64,000 bases of DNA, taken from positions 1,922,001 to 1,986,000 of the forward strand of contig JAXRKN010000039.1 of the NCBI GenBank assembly GCA_038502055.1, read 5' to 3'. Source of the stretch: Tanytarsus gracilentus. Taxonomy: Eukaryota > Arthropoda > Insecta > Diptera > Chironomidae. Below, piece by piece: positions 1 through 12,384 of this stretch; the first letter of the stretch is position 1; every line of letters starts with the position of its first letter. The position numbers were made by a program, and so were the translations under genes. A model generated the notes under the pieces. It worked only from the letters and a program-made list of their open reading frames with translations, did not search any database and was not told the DNA's origin.

Positions 1-996
1 GTCAAGAATGTTATTATGAGCTTTTTAAAGGAAATATTAAATTTCTTGTTCAAATATTTTCGAGTCTTTTGAAGTCTGAGATGAAAAGGTACAAAAACTT
101 TTTTAAATTGAATATTTTTATGGAAACTGAGAAAAATTTCCTTTTAATTTTTTTTTATCCAAATTTGACTGTTACAAATTATGTTTAATAAAAACCAATA
201 TTTACCCAAAAAATATGTTTTATTTGTTCTGGTTTTCTCGTTCTATGAAACTCTCTCAAAAGTAAAACAAAAACTTTTCACACACACTTAAGCACAAACA
301 CTCACTGGCCCACAAAAACACTCATCCGCAAGTCATATTTTTATTTCGCACCCTCAACTCATTAAGACTTTTCTTACATGTAAAGAGCACAGCACATGAG
401 TTCGTGGCTTTAATCCTGTTTATTTATGCCATGGCCTAATTGTCAAGTAGATTTACTTTTCTCTTATGAGCTCTGTTATTATTGGTGAAGATTAAAAAAC
501 TTTTCTCCGCCACAGATGTGTGTCAATTAATGAAAGAGATAAAAATATTTTCCTCAAGCGATTCCAGAAATGAATCGTGGGCCAGAAGTAATTTTATATT
601 ATTAGCAAATTTTCTATCTTGAATTTCGCATACAGAATAGAAAACTGAAAATGTAAAATCAACATTTTGATCACGTAAAAGGATGAAAAATTTTCCCTTT
701 CTGTTACTTTCATTTGTGTGCTGTTATCTTTTTTGGAACATCGAGCTTTCAATGAATTAAATTTTCATGTCAATTTTAGCCTAGTTTTTTATTCTTGTCA
801 GTCTTGTTTGTCGTCCGACATGTACAATCGAAAGGGTTCAAGAGTTTATTGGAGCAGTTTGAGATAATTGAGAAAATAAAAAATAATTTGATTTCAAAAA
901 TTCAATCCATAGAATTTTAAAAAATAAATTTTAAAATTATTTTGCTCTCTGAAATTTCAAAATTTATTTAAAATTCCAAAATGTTTATCCACTCAC

Positions 997-3900
997 CGGG
1001 ACTAAAAATCGTCGAACTTCCGAGAGGGCATAAGCGATTCTCGCGTGTGCTTCAGCAGGTGGTGAAAATGTTTGTATCTCTACGTGCAAGTCTTCTGATA
1101 AGTGTGAGTATTTGTATTCGCCGCTCAGCCTCAATTCTTCCTCCTATTTGCGTGAACATCACACATGCGGAAAATTTTTGATGAAATCCCAAATGTGAGC
1201 GATGTTGAGGAATTTTTAATTCAAAATCGGGTGGAACAAAAAAGAGAATGAATGGAATTAATTCTCAACTCACGAATTAAAATGTTACATCAAACATAAT
1301 TCGATGTCTGCATAAGATATAAGTAAATAATGCACTGCAAGGGGTGGAAACTTTAAATTTTCCCAGCTTTAAAAAGATTTTTTTACCTTTTTTCTATCTC
1401 GCATCGATCCACGACCGAGCACTGACATTTTACACATTGTTTCCTCCTGTAATCGCTTTAAGCTAATAAAAAAATTTCAGTTAATTTTAATTTTTCTGCG
1501 TAGTTTTTAATCGTACCTGTTTCCTTTCGGTCCGAGGAGTTTGCCAACAAAGTTAAACTGTAAAAATGCATTGTTGACAAGAGTTGGAGTGTAAATAATT
1601 TTTCTCATTACCTTTGGATGGTCACGAACGGGCACTGCGACACGTACTGTTATTTTTATGGGCTTGTCACGTGTTATGTCTATCATTTTACTTTTCTCAT
1701 ATGCCATGTGTGGAATTGTGGATGGTGAACCTGTTAAAAGAGAAATTATAAGAACTTAATTAAAATTGTGCAGGAATTTTTAAAATTATTGAACTGAAAA
1801 ACTTTTCTTTCTCTTTGATAAATTAAACAACGAAGTTCGTAAATTTATTTCACTCTCCAACAAAATGTTTCTAAATTGAGATAAAAAGTGAAATTTTCGC
1901 TAGTAATTTTCGGTTGGCGTGTGCAAAAAAGAATATTTATGGTATGAAGAGATAAGAGATGGAAATTGAAAAATTGAGCAACTAATGAAGCATCCATTTT
2001 CCATCTTTTTATTGCCAGAATTTTCAAGATTGAAATCGGTGCAAAAAGTAGAGAGATAAATTTTGGAGATGAAGAGAGGAAAAAGGGGTTTAAAATTGCT
2101 TGAAGCTTCCTTCTCAGAGGTTTCAATTTGTATGTACAGTGAAGTCTCTGTTAGACAGAAAACTTTTTAAAATTGAAGAAATTTTGTGAATTTTCTATCA
2201 CAAAAAAAATCAAATAAAATTTCAAAGTCAAAACTTTAGAACTTTAACTGTAAACCAATTTTCTCCAACTCCATCCCAAAGGCGAAGTAAATTGAATCGA
2301 AATAAGTCTGAAGCACGCACAGTCACGTTACATATTTCCTCAGAGAAAAGCGGTTATATCGACATACCTTCAAATCAATCAACCTGAACACTGATTTATC
2401 CTCCTATCGTGATAATGTGAAATAACAAGTGAAGAAAGATTTTTTCTGAATGGAATTTCCTACAACTTTTCCACTCACATGGATCGGAGGCGTTGATTGG
2501 ATTCAATCAATACTGAATGGAAAAAGCAAGTGCGGAAGGGTAATCTTGAGATACGAATGCTATTGACCTTTGTTGGAAATGAGCATCATCTGTTCAAACC
2601 GAGCTTTTATCATCGAAACTGTCTAGAAAAGTAATTGCCTGTGGCTGATTTGTTAACAAGAAATTTAGATGTGTTTTATGATTCGCATGTGTGGAAGTAA
2701 ATGTTTAAAATCGATGATAAATTTTGAAGTTTTAAAAAAATTATTCTCTTATAATTTGATTGACTTGTGTTAAATTTTTACACCCTCTGAATTTTGTAAT
2801 TTATCTAAAAAATAAGCTTGTTGTCAACTCATACGTCTCTCTTTTGTTATTGCTCGAGCATCCATTCATCCATAGATTCTCTCATGTAAAAACAGGATAT
2901 TTTGTGGGTTGAGATACGCTTACGAAATAATTCTAGATGAATGGAATGAAAAAATATGAGCTGATGCTGTTAAAGTGGCATTGGTTGAAGCACAACAATG
3001 CGGAATATTTGGTTGAGCTTTTATGTAGATATCGATTAAATCTCATTTATTCAAGGAAAATCAGAATGTGTCTCTCTTCCTCCCCAACCATTATGATAAA
3101 TTTATGTTATGGCATGCGGAAAGAAATGCTTTCGGGTTGAAAGTCTCTTTTGTTGCTGCCATGATTCATGCATCAGACACTACATCAAAAACGAATATAA
3201 TCCCATCTGTTGTGTAATGTACAATACACGTCGTTGGAGTAGCACTCTCAGACATAATGGCATGCTCTTAGGATCACGCTGATAAGCACTTTAACTGAAC
3301 TCTCCGGCATGAAAATGGCATTCATTTAAAGTGATTTATGGTTTGAAGTTGAGGAGTCAGATGTTAAGTAATAATTTAAATTTCCTAAATTTATAAAATC
3401 GGTTAAAAATCTTGGTTTATCAAAACTTTAATCATCCTTAATAAACTGTTGAAAAAATTGTCTGTAAAATTTTTTTGCACCAACTTCCACATAATAGACT
3501 TCACCCTTCAACTCTTTCACAACAATTCTAACTTGAGTGGCGCTAAATTTTTTACTATTCTCCTTTTATTATTACTCTTTTTTATATTACAAATTGTTGC
3601 ACTCATGCTTTTGTTATTCAAATAAGCCAACGATGATGATGATGGCGTTAGCGGTGATGCTACAGTTTGCAGACATTGTCGAAATATTTTGTGCACACAC
3701 AAAAGCAAAAAAACATGAATTTTCCACATTCATGAAATTTATATGATGCCACAATGTTGAAAATTAACCTCGAATTGTTGTCGTGAGCTGAGGATATACT
3801 TATATGAATATACACGAGCAGGAGTGCGATGGAAAAACATCACAATTAATAAAATGTTTAACATTGCACTTTCTTGGCAATTGTGCACTATCGTTCATGT

Positions 3901-6900
3901 ACTCTCAGAGAAGCATTTACGTCGAAAGTTTTTCATGTTCTCGATATGATTAATGATGACAATAACAGATGTAAGAAGTAAACTTCGTTGTATTTTACGG
4001 TTGTTCATCATACACAAGAACTTTAATGTCGCCTTCCGTTATGTTGCTTGGATGCTTCACTTTGTGATGAGATAAGTGTAGAGTTTCTCACGGGTCATTT
4101 GCTCTCCCCTTGGCCGGGTAAAAATTCAGAAATTCGAAGAAAATTTTCTTAATTTTTTTAAAAAAATCTTTCTCCATAAAAGCTTTTTATAGTTTTGTGT
4201 AAACCAATACCTGAAAATGTTTTGTTTACAATGAATTTTATCACTTATCAAAACTACATGACTTAAGAAGGTAGTTCCTATATAAATTTAGATTCGTTTG
4301 CAAATTTTTTAATTCAAAAAAGTATTTTGAAACATCAAGTGCAAGTGCAAAAAAAAAATGCCATAATCCAAAAAACTAATTTTGACCGATTTTAAGAGTT
4401 TATACGATTCAGGCAACATCAGTTCTTATGAGGATTTTCAGAGGCTGGGATATGTAACAAAGAAGAGAACTCTAATGTCAGACCTTTACTGTGTAATGTT
4501 CCTTAAGAACTATTCCGTTAAATTTTTATTTTCTTTTAATCTATTCATTTTCTGTTTAAAAACTTTTTTTAAATGTTAAGAAAACTTTTATTTCTGTTAC
4601 TAAAAATGCTCTATATAAAGATTGCCGAAAATTTGAGTAAAAATAGGTATCTTTTTTAAATTTTTTCTTACCGGGCATGCCCGGGCTACCCGGGTAATAA
4701 ACTTTTTTACCCGGGTAGGACAAAATCTCATTACCCGGGTATTTGAGAAACTCTAGATAAGTGGGGTGAATGTTGAGAAAATGTCTTCGTACAAAAAGTT
4801 AAAATTTGTTCACATTCTTTCAAAAAATTGCCAGAAATCTTACATTTTAAATTTTGTATAATAAAAATTAATTTAGAAGCTCATGATTTTTGGATTTGAA
4901 ACTTATTGATCCATTTGTGATTAGCGATTTCTTTTACATCCCAATTTAAAATAAAAACTTATTATGAAATCTTTCAAACTAATTTTTTCCATACTTTTTA
5001 AACACACCCTCATGACTTCAAAGAGTAATTATGATGTATTAGATGCAATTTTCCACTGAACTGACTTGAAACAAGAGTGCGCTTCAAATGAGAAAGTTTT
5101 TGATGTAGCTGAAAAACTTAGCAAACGACAAACTTCCTTATCCGATTGTTATGAAAATGAAAAGAGATCTTTTTCCGTTAACCAAGGCAATTAAAGAGAG
5201 CATTCGACATAAAACTCAAAAAGAGTTTTTGTTTCCTTTCTTCTTTTTTTCTATTATCTGTTGTTTCGCTTCCGCTTTGAAGATTTTACGGGATGATGAG
5301 AAAATGTTTCTTTATCTCTTGGTTTCCTTTCATTATTTTTTATTTAACGCTTTTAAAGCGGAATTTTTAAATCTTTCTGACTTTAACTTTTTTGCTTTTA
5401 TTAATTTAGGAACGGGTGCAGCACAAGTTCCTTCGATTTTTGGCGAGGAAATTTCATAATGATTTTAACAGACACATAGATTATGCACACTACGAGAGTC
5501 TATTCAGTCTTCAACCTCTCGAGTTGCGTCGAATAATTTCGGATGTGAAATTTACAATCAGATCTTTTAATGGTTCGTTATGCACTCTTTTATGCATCTA
5601 TTCAACTTCGCAGTGCCTGCCAGACATACTCGACAGCAGGTGGCATTTAAAATTTCAAATCGTTGCACCTCTATCGATCGTTTGATGTCCAATTTCAATA
5701 TTATCTAAGACGTAGACGATTAATAAAAAATGAGTTTAAAGGCATCATCGAGTCCATTTTGACATTATCAGGAACGTTTTATGCTTAGCGTTTTTTTACA
5801 ACTATAATAATGCTCAATCTAATTAATTCTAGTTCTCAGTTAGCGCGTTTCATTTATTGTTAGTTCTTGTCTTCTTTTTGTTTTACTGTAAAGTTCTTAA
5901 TCGTTGCAGTTCATTATCATTTCCTCATTATCGTTTTGACTGTTTCGTGCACCACTTGATTGCACGCGAAATTGACTAAATAAAAAAAATAAATAAAAAT
6001 AAAAAAAATTATTCTACGGAATAAATTTTGAAAATTATATTTGTTAATGCAGTAGAACTTTTTCCTTTCAATTTATTTTTCTTCCAACTTAGCAATTTTC
6101 TTATTTTCTATCTCCCCTAATTCAAGAATAATCTCGTTAAAATATTTCAGTCTAAGCGAATTTCATTATTGAATGTAAAACTAATGATCATCATCATATT
6201 TTCCAATTCATGTATGCAAAGTAAATGAAATATTTTTATGAGCCTCAATTGTGCAGACAGAAAAATTATATTTATATTGAATGAGAATAATTTCGAATCA
6301 TGATTGTGTAAATGAAGAGGATTTGTGTGTTGAAATAAATTTTTATCGATGTCAATTTTTTACCATTCGAAATTCCAAGAGATTCTTGTCTCTAAATTAA
6401 TTTTATTTCATGCGTTCTTGATTTGCGAAATTTTTGTATTAAATTTAAAAATAAAATTTTTAAATAGTTGAGAGTTGAAGCATAAAAATTCAAGAACAAG
6501 TAAAAATGGCAACATTTCATGAAAATTCCTTTCAACATTTTACAACATTTTTCCTTTTAACGCATTAACTATGTCATACACTTCAACAACAATTGAGCAC
6601 CATGTTCTTAAATTTTTACAACTTTTTAAAAGCTTTATTTTTGCTACAACATTTAAGTTGTCACGACTATTGTCCTCCTCCTCGACTAATTAAGTGTTCT
6701 TTTAACACCCCTATAGACCTATAAAAATTCTTTTTAAAAAAGCGTAATAAAGAAATTTCCGGTAATTTCCTTTCTCAAATTACACCATTGCTCCCTTATT
6801 TTTTATGATGAGAAGAATTCTTTTTATGTGCTCTTGAATGACAATAGAGAAAAACACGCGTTGCGTTTGAAGAGTGTAAGTTACACAAACAAGAAATAAC

Positions 6901-9900
6901 AATAAAGAAATGCGTAAATTTTCCTCAATCTTGCATCCCTAGAAAGAATAAAAAAAATTCAAATTCAATTTTGTGTGTGGAGACAAGATGAAAATATTCC
7001 GATTTTCTTTTCATCATCATATCTCTCAGACGGTTGTCTCGAATGACTTGTTAAAAGTTCTCGCATTTCTTCATTTTATTTCCCAATTGCTTGTAGAATA
7101 AAATTTGCACATTTTGACATTCAAATACACGACATAACAAAATTTGAATTTTAACATTTGATTTTTTTGAAAAAGTTTGTGAAAAGAAAAAAAATTCTGG
7201 TTCTTTTACGTTTATTCTAGCGAACACATTAATTTTAAACTTTTTCTCTCCCTCTCTTATCACAAAACATGACATCGTACACGATATTCCTTCCGCCATG
7301 AAGGAGCGACGAATATTTGACGAGACATGAAAATTTTAATGATTTTGTCGAAGACACTTTATGGATGTATCATGTAAGGAGAGAAAAAAGTTTAAAAATT
7401 TTCACTCTCGAGAAAAAAAGTTTTTCTTTCACATGGAAGTTGGGTTGTCTAAAAAAGTTTCTCCCAATAGAATTTCTGCATTACGTGTTTTTAGTTCGAT
7501 TCACAAGTTGTTTGCGTTTCTCTGTTCTAGAAACTTTAATGGCATGAATCTGTTGAAAAAGTATGAACTTGATTAGATGAAATTTCTAGGAAGGTTGTTC
7601 GTTTTAATTAAAAAGTTTTTTTTTGTCAATTGATTGATTGATTGATAACTGAGTGGTAGCGCGTTGGTGTTACCAAGAAGACGCAAACCATGCAGAACCC
7701 TTAAGATTTCTCTTAAGAATAGAGTATAAATACCCCTTTTTTCCCCCTCAACAATGAACGTCTCCTCGGAGAACGTCCACCTCGGGAGCTGCAACACACG
7801 TCTTGAGAAAGACGCACTAGCGATCGAATTACCCCACTCAGAGTTTTTTGTGTTAGTCGACATGGAACGTCAAGGGAACAAACCAAACATGACGCCGTGA
7901 TCCATGCCGTAAAATTTTCATTGTGAAAACACAATTGTGGGTTAGTTAACTGAATCTTTTACAATTGCAGCCAGAAAAATAAATCAAAGGTGGTTTCGAC
8001 GGCATTGTATAAAAGTTACCGCCACTACAACCTTCCTCAGTCCTGACAAGCTGTTAGGCACTGGCCCACCCACATTACAAAACAAACAAACACATAACAG
8101 AATAGTCAAAACCAATTTTATAAAAGTCTTGGTATCTTCAACCTTCCTCCATCTAATCTAGTCGATTAACATGGGTAGTACAGGTCATAAAAATGTCAGT
8201 TAGTGAGTGCGTCTTCCTTCCTCAACTGGTCACTAAGATTAACAGCTGGTTTTGTTGGATACCAACGAATTCAAGATCAAAATGTCATTAACTGGATTAA
8301 AATAACATTATGTAAAACCCCATATTTTCCCCTGGCCGAGTAAATTAAATTTCCTGTATTAAGTCCCTGACCGAATTCATGCTTACTCCATTCAAAACCA
8401 CTAAAAAATGCAATTTTTAAAAAAACCATACAACTGTTCTTATTTCCCTGGTTAAGTTGATAAAATTTTATCTATCAACTCCATGACCGACTCTATTCTT
8501 CCTCTATTAAAACTTGACTGAATCTATGCTTCTTCTATTCAGAAAATCTAAAAGGTAAATTTTATGAAAAACCAACCAAATGCGCTTTTTCCCCCTGGTT
8601 AAGTTAATTAAGTTCTCTTTTCACTCCCTGAACGATCCATCCTCCTCCATTAAATTAACTCTAAAATGAATTTTAATGAAAAACCATCAAATGCGCTTAT
8701 TTTCCCTGGTTAAGTTAATTATGTTTTCTCTATCAACCCTCTAACTGAATCCATGTTTTCTGTAAAATCAATAAAAAGGAAGTTTTAATGAATAACCATC
8801 TAAATTCGTTTTTCCCTGGTTAAATTAATTAATCTTATTCTTAATGGTAGATATGAATTCAAAGTCTTTAAAAAATGAGTGAAATGGATAGAATAAAAAT
8901 AAATCTGAAATGTGAAGAAAAATTTAGAGGTGAAGAGGAGAAAAAAAAGATCAGCCAAGATCAGTAAAATAAAAAAATATTTTTAAAGTTTTTGAATTTT
9001 AAAGTTAAATGTGGAACAATTGTAATGAAATGGGGTGTTTTTAGCTTATAGAAAAAAATGAAAAAAAATAATATTAAGGATTTTTTCACTCATTCTTGCT
9101 TTTACCTGACTTAATTGAGAAAACTCGATGATACGACGAAGTACTGATGACTTAACTACACAACGAAACTATTTTTGACACTGATTATTCACTAAAACAC
9201 TATAAATAACTAATTTTGTAAATTTTAATGTTTACCCATCGGGGGGCTCACCTTAAAAAGTTTTTTTTTGTCAATTTAGGAAAAAAACCCGATGAATAAA
9301 CTCGAGAAGTTGGAATTTTTAATAAGGGTTTCCTTGAAGTTTTTAATTGACGCAATAAATTTATTTTAGTAAAATTTTTAAATGGTAAAAATCTAAAATT
9401 TTCCTTCGACGTCTAAAATTATTGTCATTTTGTTTGTTTCTATTTTTGTAGAGTAAACGAAAAAAAAAATCATAGCATTTTTACTGCGAATTGACAGTGC
9501 ATTATTCTTCCATTTTTACAATCAAATATTCATAGTGTGACAGTTTCACAACAAACACCGCTTTTTTACTATTCTCTAAAGAAATTTATTTTGCTCTATA
9601 GATTCTTTTATGATCACTCAGACAAAAGAAGTCGTAAAACGTGAAATGAGAAAGAAAAAATCCCACTCGACTTTAAACTCCCATTGGGATGATGATAAAA
9701 AAAGTATAAATAGAGACTAAAGGTGTTTGAAAAATTTTCTTTTGATCATGTGATGATGTGAGAGCTAAAAATGAGAAATTCAAATTAGTCATTTTGAAAA
9801 AGATTTTCTTTGTTCAGAATGACAGCTTCCTAAAATTCTTCCATCTATGTTTGAAAAAGCTCTAAGAAACTTTAAAAAATCAACTTTTAAAGTTCAATAC

Positions 9901-12218
9901 ACAAAAAACCCATAATAAATATTTTATAAAAAGATTTAAATCAAAGAAATTTGCTGTCATCTCATAGAAGTTTTGCTGTACGTTCATTTTATGCTTGCAG
10001 CACAGATGACATCATCATTCTTCCTCCATTTCTAAGCGTAAACAACAAAAATTGTATAAGAAAAGAAAAGCGTGAAAAAATGCGGAAAAAATAGTGAAAT
10101 AAATTCCGGTTTGTTTATCGCAAACAATACTGAATGAAACTGTTGTTGGATCTAAAATAATGGAGAAAAAAAGAGTCAGTATAGTTTTTCCTTTTTCTTA
10201 TGTCGTTTGCTTTATAGAGCATGTAGCGCAGAATTGTCTATCTGAATTGTTTTGTTCGTGGAAAATCATAAATCATTCTATGATTTTTAATATTTTACAT
10301 TTCAATTTTTGCAAAGTGAAAATTTTATTAAATTAAATTTTTCATGCATCAAATTTTTTTTCTGAGCAATTCTAAGAAAGTTTATGCTTCACATCCGTCA
10401 GCCATCAAGTTAAGCTTCCCAGACCCATTAGTCAATTCGATGACACTTTCTTATCAGATCTCATTTTCCTCGCCACATTTATACACACAGAACATTTATC
10501 TACTACGTGACATCCACGATGCTCATGTTTTATTTGTTAAATGTGATAGAAGAATTATGTGCCAACGATATGAGTCGAACACAATGACCATTCATAAAGA
10601 AAAACTGACACATATGAAGTTGTTATGATCGCGCGCGCACGGTCGATTGACAAACAATGTGTGCATTCAGTGACGACATTTATTAATGAAAATCTCGTCA
10701 CGAGGCTGAGAAAGGCCATTTATCATCAGCGGGATGAAATGTTTGATTGATTGGATTTATGGAACGACGGAAGGAATTTAGGTTAATCTTAGTTGATGTG
10801 AAGGAAAAAATTTCGTTCGTTTGATTTCAATTTTTTACACCTCATTTAGATTCAGCCAACACATTTAATATGCTAGTTAATCATAAATTTAGCAGAAGTT
10901 CACTTTTATCCACTCACACATCACCGGTAATGTAAATAATAACACGTTCAACATACATCAACGGCAAATTAATTATTTTATTATCCGACACATTCGGCTT
11001 TTCCGCAACAGCTCAACAGTGGGGAAAAAATGAGCAAGTGACTGTGCGGCTTTCACATATTGATACAGTGCCAAAAGTGTGAATTCATCTGTGAAAAAAA
11101 ATCTCGCGGCTCGATGCGAGATGGTAGCAAAAAAATTAAATTAAATTTTAATTTTTCTCATTTTTCAGGTAACGCGCTCGCAATTATCGTGAAATTTAAT
11201 TTAATTTTCTCTCTCGCGATGGTGCAACATTATTAAGTGTTTATTGCCCTCTATAATGTACGCTCATAAGTGAATTTTATTATTAAAAAATCTTTCGCAT
11301 AGTTAATAAACTTCATTGGCGCACGAAATTTTCAATTATCTTAATGAATTTTTTTTGCGGTTTTAGACTTTTGCGAAGTTTTTCATTTTTATTGACCGAA
11401 GAAAATTTTATGGGTAATTAACTTGAAAAAACGAGAATTTAACGGTTAAATTTTTTTTACAAAAATATTTATGTAAAATTTAATTTAAAAATGTTTTAAT
11501 TTTATTTGCGAGATTCCGCTAATTTTAACAATTTTATACCTTCCGTCAGTCAACTTAATAAACATACTTTCAATGTAAGAGTCTTTTTTCGCTAAGTTAA
11601 CTCTCAAACACTATTTTTATTTCTCTTTTCCTTTGTGATCCCGAGTGCATAAAATGAATATTTCCTGTTATTCAACTTTTTTATTCTCGCTCGTCTTTTA
11701 TGTGTGCCATGAAGTGAAAACTGCTACACCACGATGTTCTCTATTTTGCCTCGAAGCAATAACGAGATGTGAATGGAAATCATGATGATGATAGTGTGTT
11801 GATACAGAAAAGAGAAGTGACGAGAAAGAAAATTATAGATGGAATGTTGCAAAATGACGAAGAAAGTTGAAAGAGCTTTAAATGCTAATTAAAGCCAATA
11901 CATGAAGAGTTTAAAATTAATTTTTTTCAAGCCAAAAAATCTCATTTAAATATTTTAACATTTTCCACGCTTCACAATTTTCACCACCGCAGACGATTTC
12001 GAGAGAGAAAGTTTAATTTTCGTGCTGAGGGGCCGAGAAGTATTTCATTGCGGCAATAAATCAACACAAATGGCAAAAGTGCGGAAGAGAAAAAAATCGA
12101 TAAACTTACTCGAATTACTGCTGCTGCTTCCATTCTTCATTATGCGTTCATCATGTCCATAAGATCCTTTAATGTGACCTTGTCCATTCGTGAGCGATGA
12201 CTGGCCGTTGATGTCCAT
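997..12218 (-). CDS. Sam68/KHDRBS-like STAR-KH RNA-binding protein (5' part)
   Basis: This is a partial gene encoding a STAR-family RNA-binding protein, a family known to regulate pre-mRNA splicing and RNA processing in the nucleus. Coding exons by eye, in order: 12110-12218, 1612-1730, 1517-1557, 1387-1462, 997-1143. All junction phases agree. The KH core is plain: VPVRDHPK, then FNFVGKLLGPKGNS (GxxG loop GPKG), then KRLQEETMCKMSVLGRGSMR. The last exon reads HLSEDLHVEIQTF to EVRRFLVP, the usual KH/Qua2 continuation of Sam68-type rather than How/Quaking proteins. Two introns are only 54 nt, while the first coding intron is about 10.4 kb. The C-terminal part lies left of the window. The first exon encodes a Ser/Asn-rich leader of 36 residues starting MDINGQSS. 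A Qua1 dimerisation segment was not found between it and the KH exons, so an exon may be missing from this model. The family assignment is firm; the paralogue is not determined. Confidence 0.88.
4669..4744. repeat. Cluster of palindromic ACCCGGGTA motifs
   Basis: Within about 75 bp of otherwise AT-rich intron there are three full or near copies of the palindrome ACCCGGGTA and a related CCGGGCATGCCCGG block. The sharp GC contrast and palindromic units resemble the tip of a small inverted-repeat element. No flanking duplication was identified. Confidence 0.55.
5410..6012 (+). mobile_element. 5'-truncated non-LTR retrotransposon (LINE) fragment
   Basis: A reading frame starting near 5410 gives ERVQHKFLRFLARKF, then DYAHYESLFSLQPLELRRII and SDVKFTIRSFNGSLC. 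This is the pattern at the C-terminal end of Jockey/R1-like LINE ORF2 proteins (QxKFLRF, LxxLxxRR). The frame is then disrupted, leading through an untranslated stretch to an A-rich TAAA-type tail at about 5975-6012. Together these indicate a 3' fragment of a LINE inserted in sense on the plus strand, opposite to the host gene. The endonuclease and most of the reverse transcriptase are absent. No clear target-site duplication was seen. The clade is uncertain. Confidence 0.7.
7608..9276. mobile_element. Repeat element copy 1, bounded by 24-bp target duplications
   Basis: An exact 24-bp direct repeat (7608-7631 and 9253-9276, beginning TTAAAAAG and ending GTCAATT) bounds 1,621 bp. This segment shares long stretches with a second copy at 17258-18478, for example TGGTTTCGACGGCATT, CCCACATTACAAAACAAACA and CTCAACTGGTCACTAAGATT. 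The left end has a GATT microsatellite followed by a tRNA-like tract (GAGTGGTAGCGCGTTGG). The right end is CGGGGGGCTCACC. It contains ORF-sized open stretches but no recognisable protein. If the left end is the 3' end, the element lies on the minus strand with a (TCAA)n tail and copy 2 is 5'-truncated. If the left end is a pol III-type head, it lies on the plus strand. The long duplications fit target-primed retroposition. Confidence 0.8.
8320..8850. repeat. Degenerate tandem units of about 120 bp inside element copy 1
   Basis: The block TTTCCCTGGTTAAGTTAATTAA followed by TCTATCAACTCCCTGACCGAATCC and a variable tail recurs about five times with roughly 120-bp spacing. The same units recur in copy 2 (about 18055-18350) in smaller number, so copy number differs between insertions. 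Confidence 0.75.
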
Positions 12219-12384
12219 CTTTAGCTAATTTTTCTCGTTCAATTTTTTTCTCAGAAATATTTTCCTGCTAATCTCTCTTGACTCTCTTAATTGGCTCAAT
12301 TCAACATAAATCTTTTTCGCAGTCTCAACTTTAATGTTGTTTATTATGTTTTTGTTCGCTTTTACATGCGCTTGTTAATCACAT
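12110..12384 (-). other. First coding exon and 5' UTR of the KHDRBS-like gene
   Basis: The ATG (bases 12218-12216, minus strand) opens a 36-codon reading frame rich in Ser, Asn and Gly, ending at a GTAAGT donor at 12109. The one-base overhang joins in phase with the acceptor at 1730, completing an AGT codon. Upstream of the ATG the minus strand has a TTTTTACAG acceptor just before 12384. The 5' UTR may therefore be spliced to a further exon at higher coordinates, which I could not locate. The exon is supported by phase and splice signals rather than by family similarity. Confidence 0.6.

Larger units (their letters stand above)
1731..12109 (-). other. Large first coding intron of the KHDRBS-like gene
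   Basis: This AT-rich intron of about 10.4 kb separates the first coding exon from the KH exons. It contains an ACCCGGGTA motif cluster, a truncated LINE and a complete 1.6 kb repeat element with target duplications, listed separately. Outside those I see no convincing coding exon. A short Qua1-type exon could still be hidden here. Confidence 0.5.

Noticed and set aside
2937..3140. Plus-strand reading frame containing AEYLVELLCRY, reminiscent of a Qua1 helix
   Set aside because: It is on the strand opposite to the KHDRBS-like gene, the rest of the frame shows no Qua1 pattern, and there are no matching splice sites.
5151..5459. 102-codon plus-strand open frame ahead of the LINE fragment
   Set aside because: The composition is low-complexity and Phe-rich, it is out of frame with the LINE, and it has no similarity or splice context.
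7632..7690. Possible tRNA gene (GTGGTAGCGCGTTGG...)
   Set aside because: Only the D-arm-like part resembles a tRNA. There is no proper acceptor stem, anticodon loop or TTCGA arm, so at best it is the relic end of a tRNA-derived element.
7573..7934. Overlapping minus-strand reading frames of 70-96 codons in the 7.6 kb repeat
   Set aside because: They lie inside the repeat element, the copy at 17.3 kb does not preserve them, and neither resembles a known protein.
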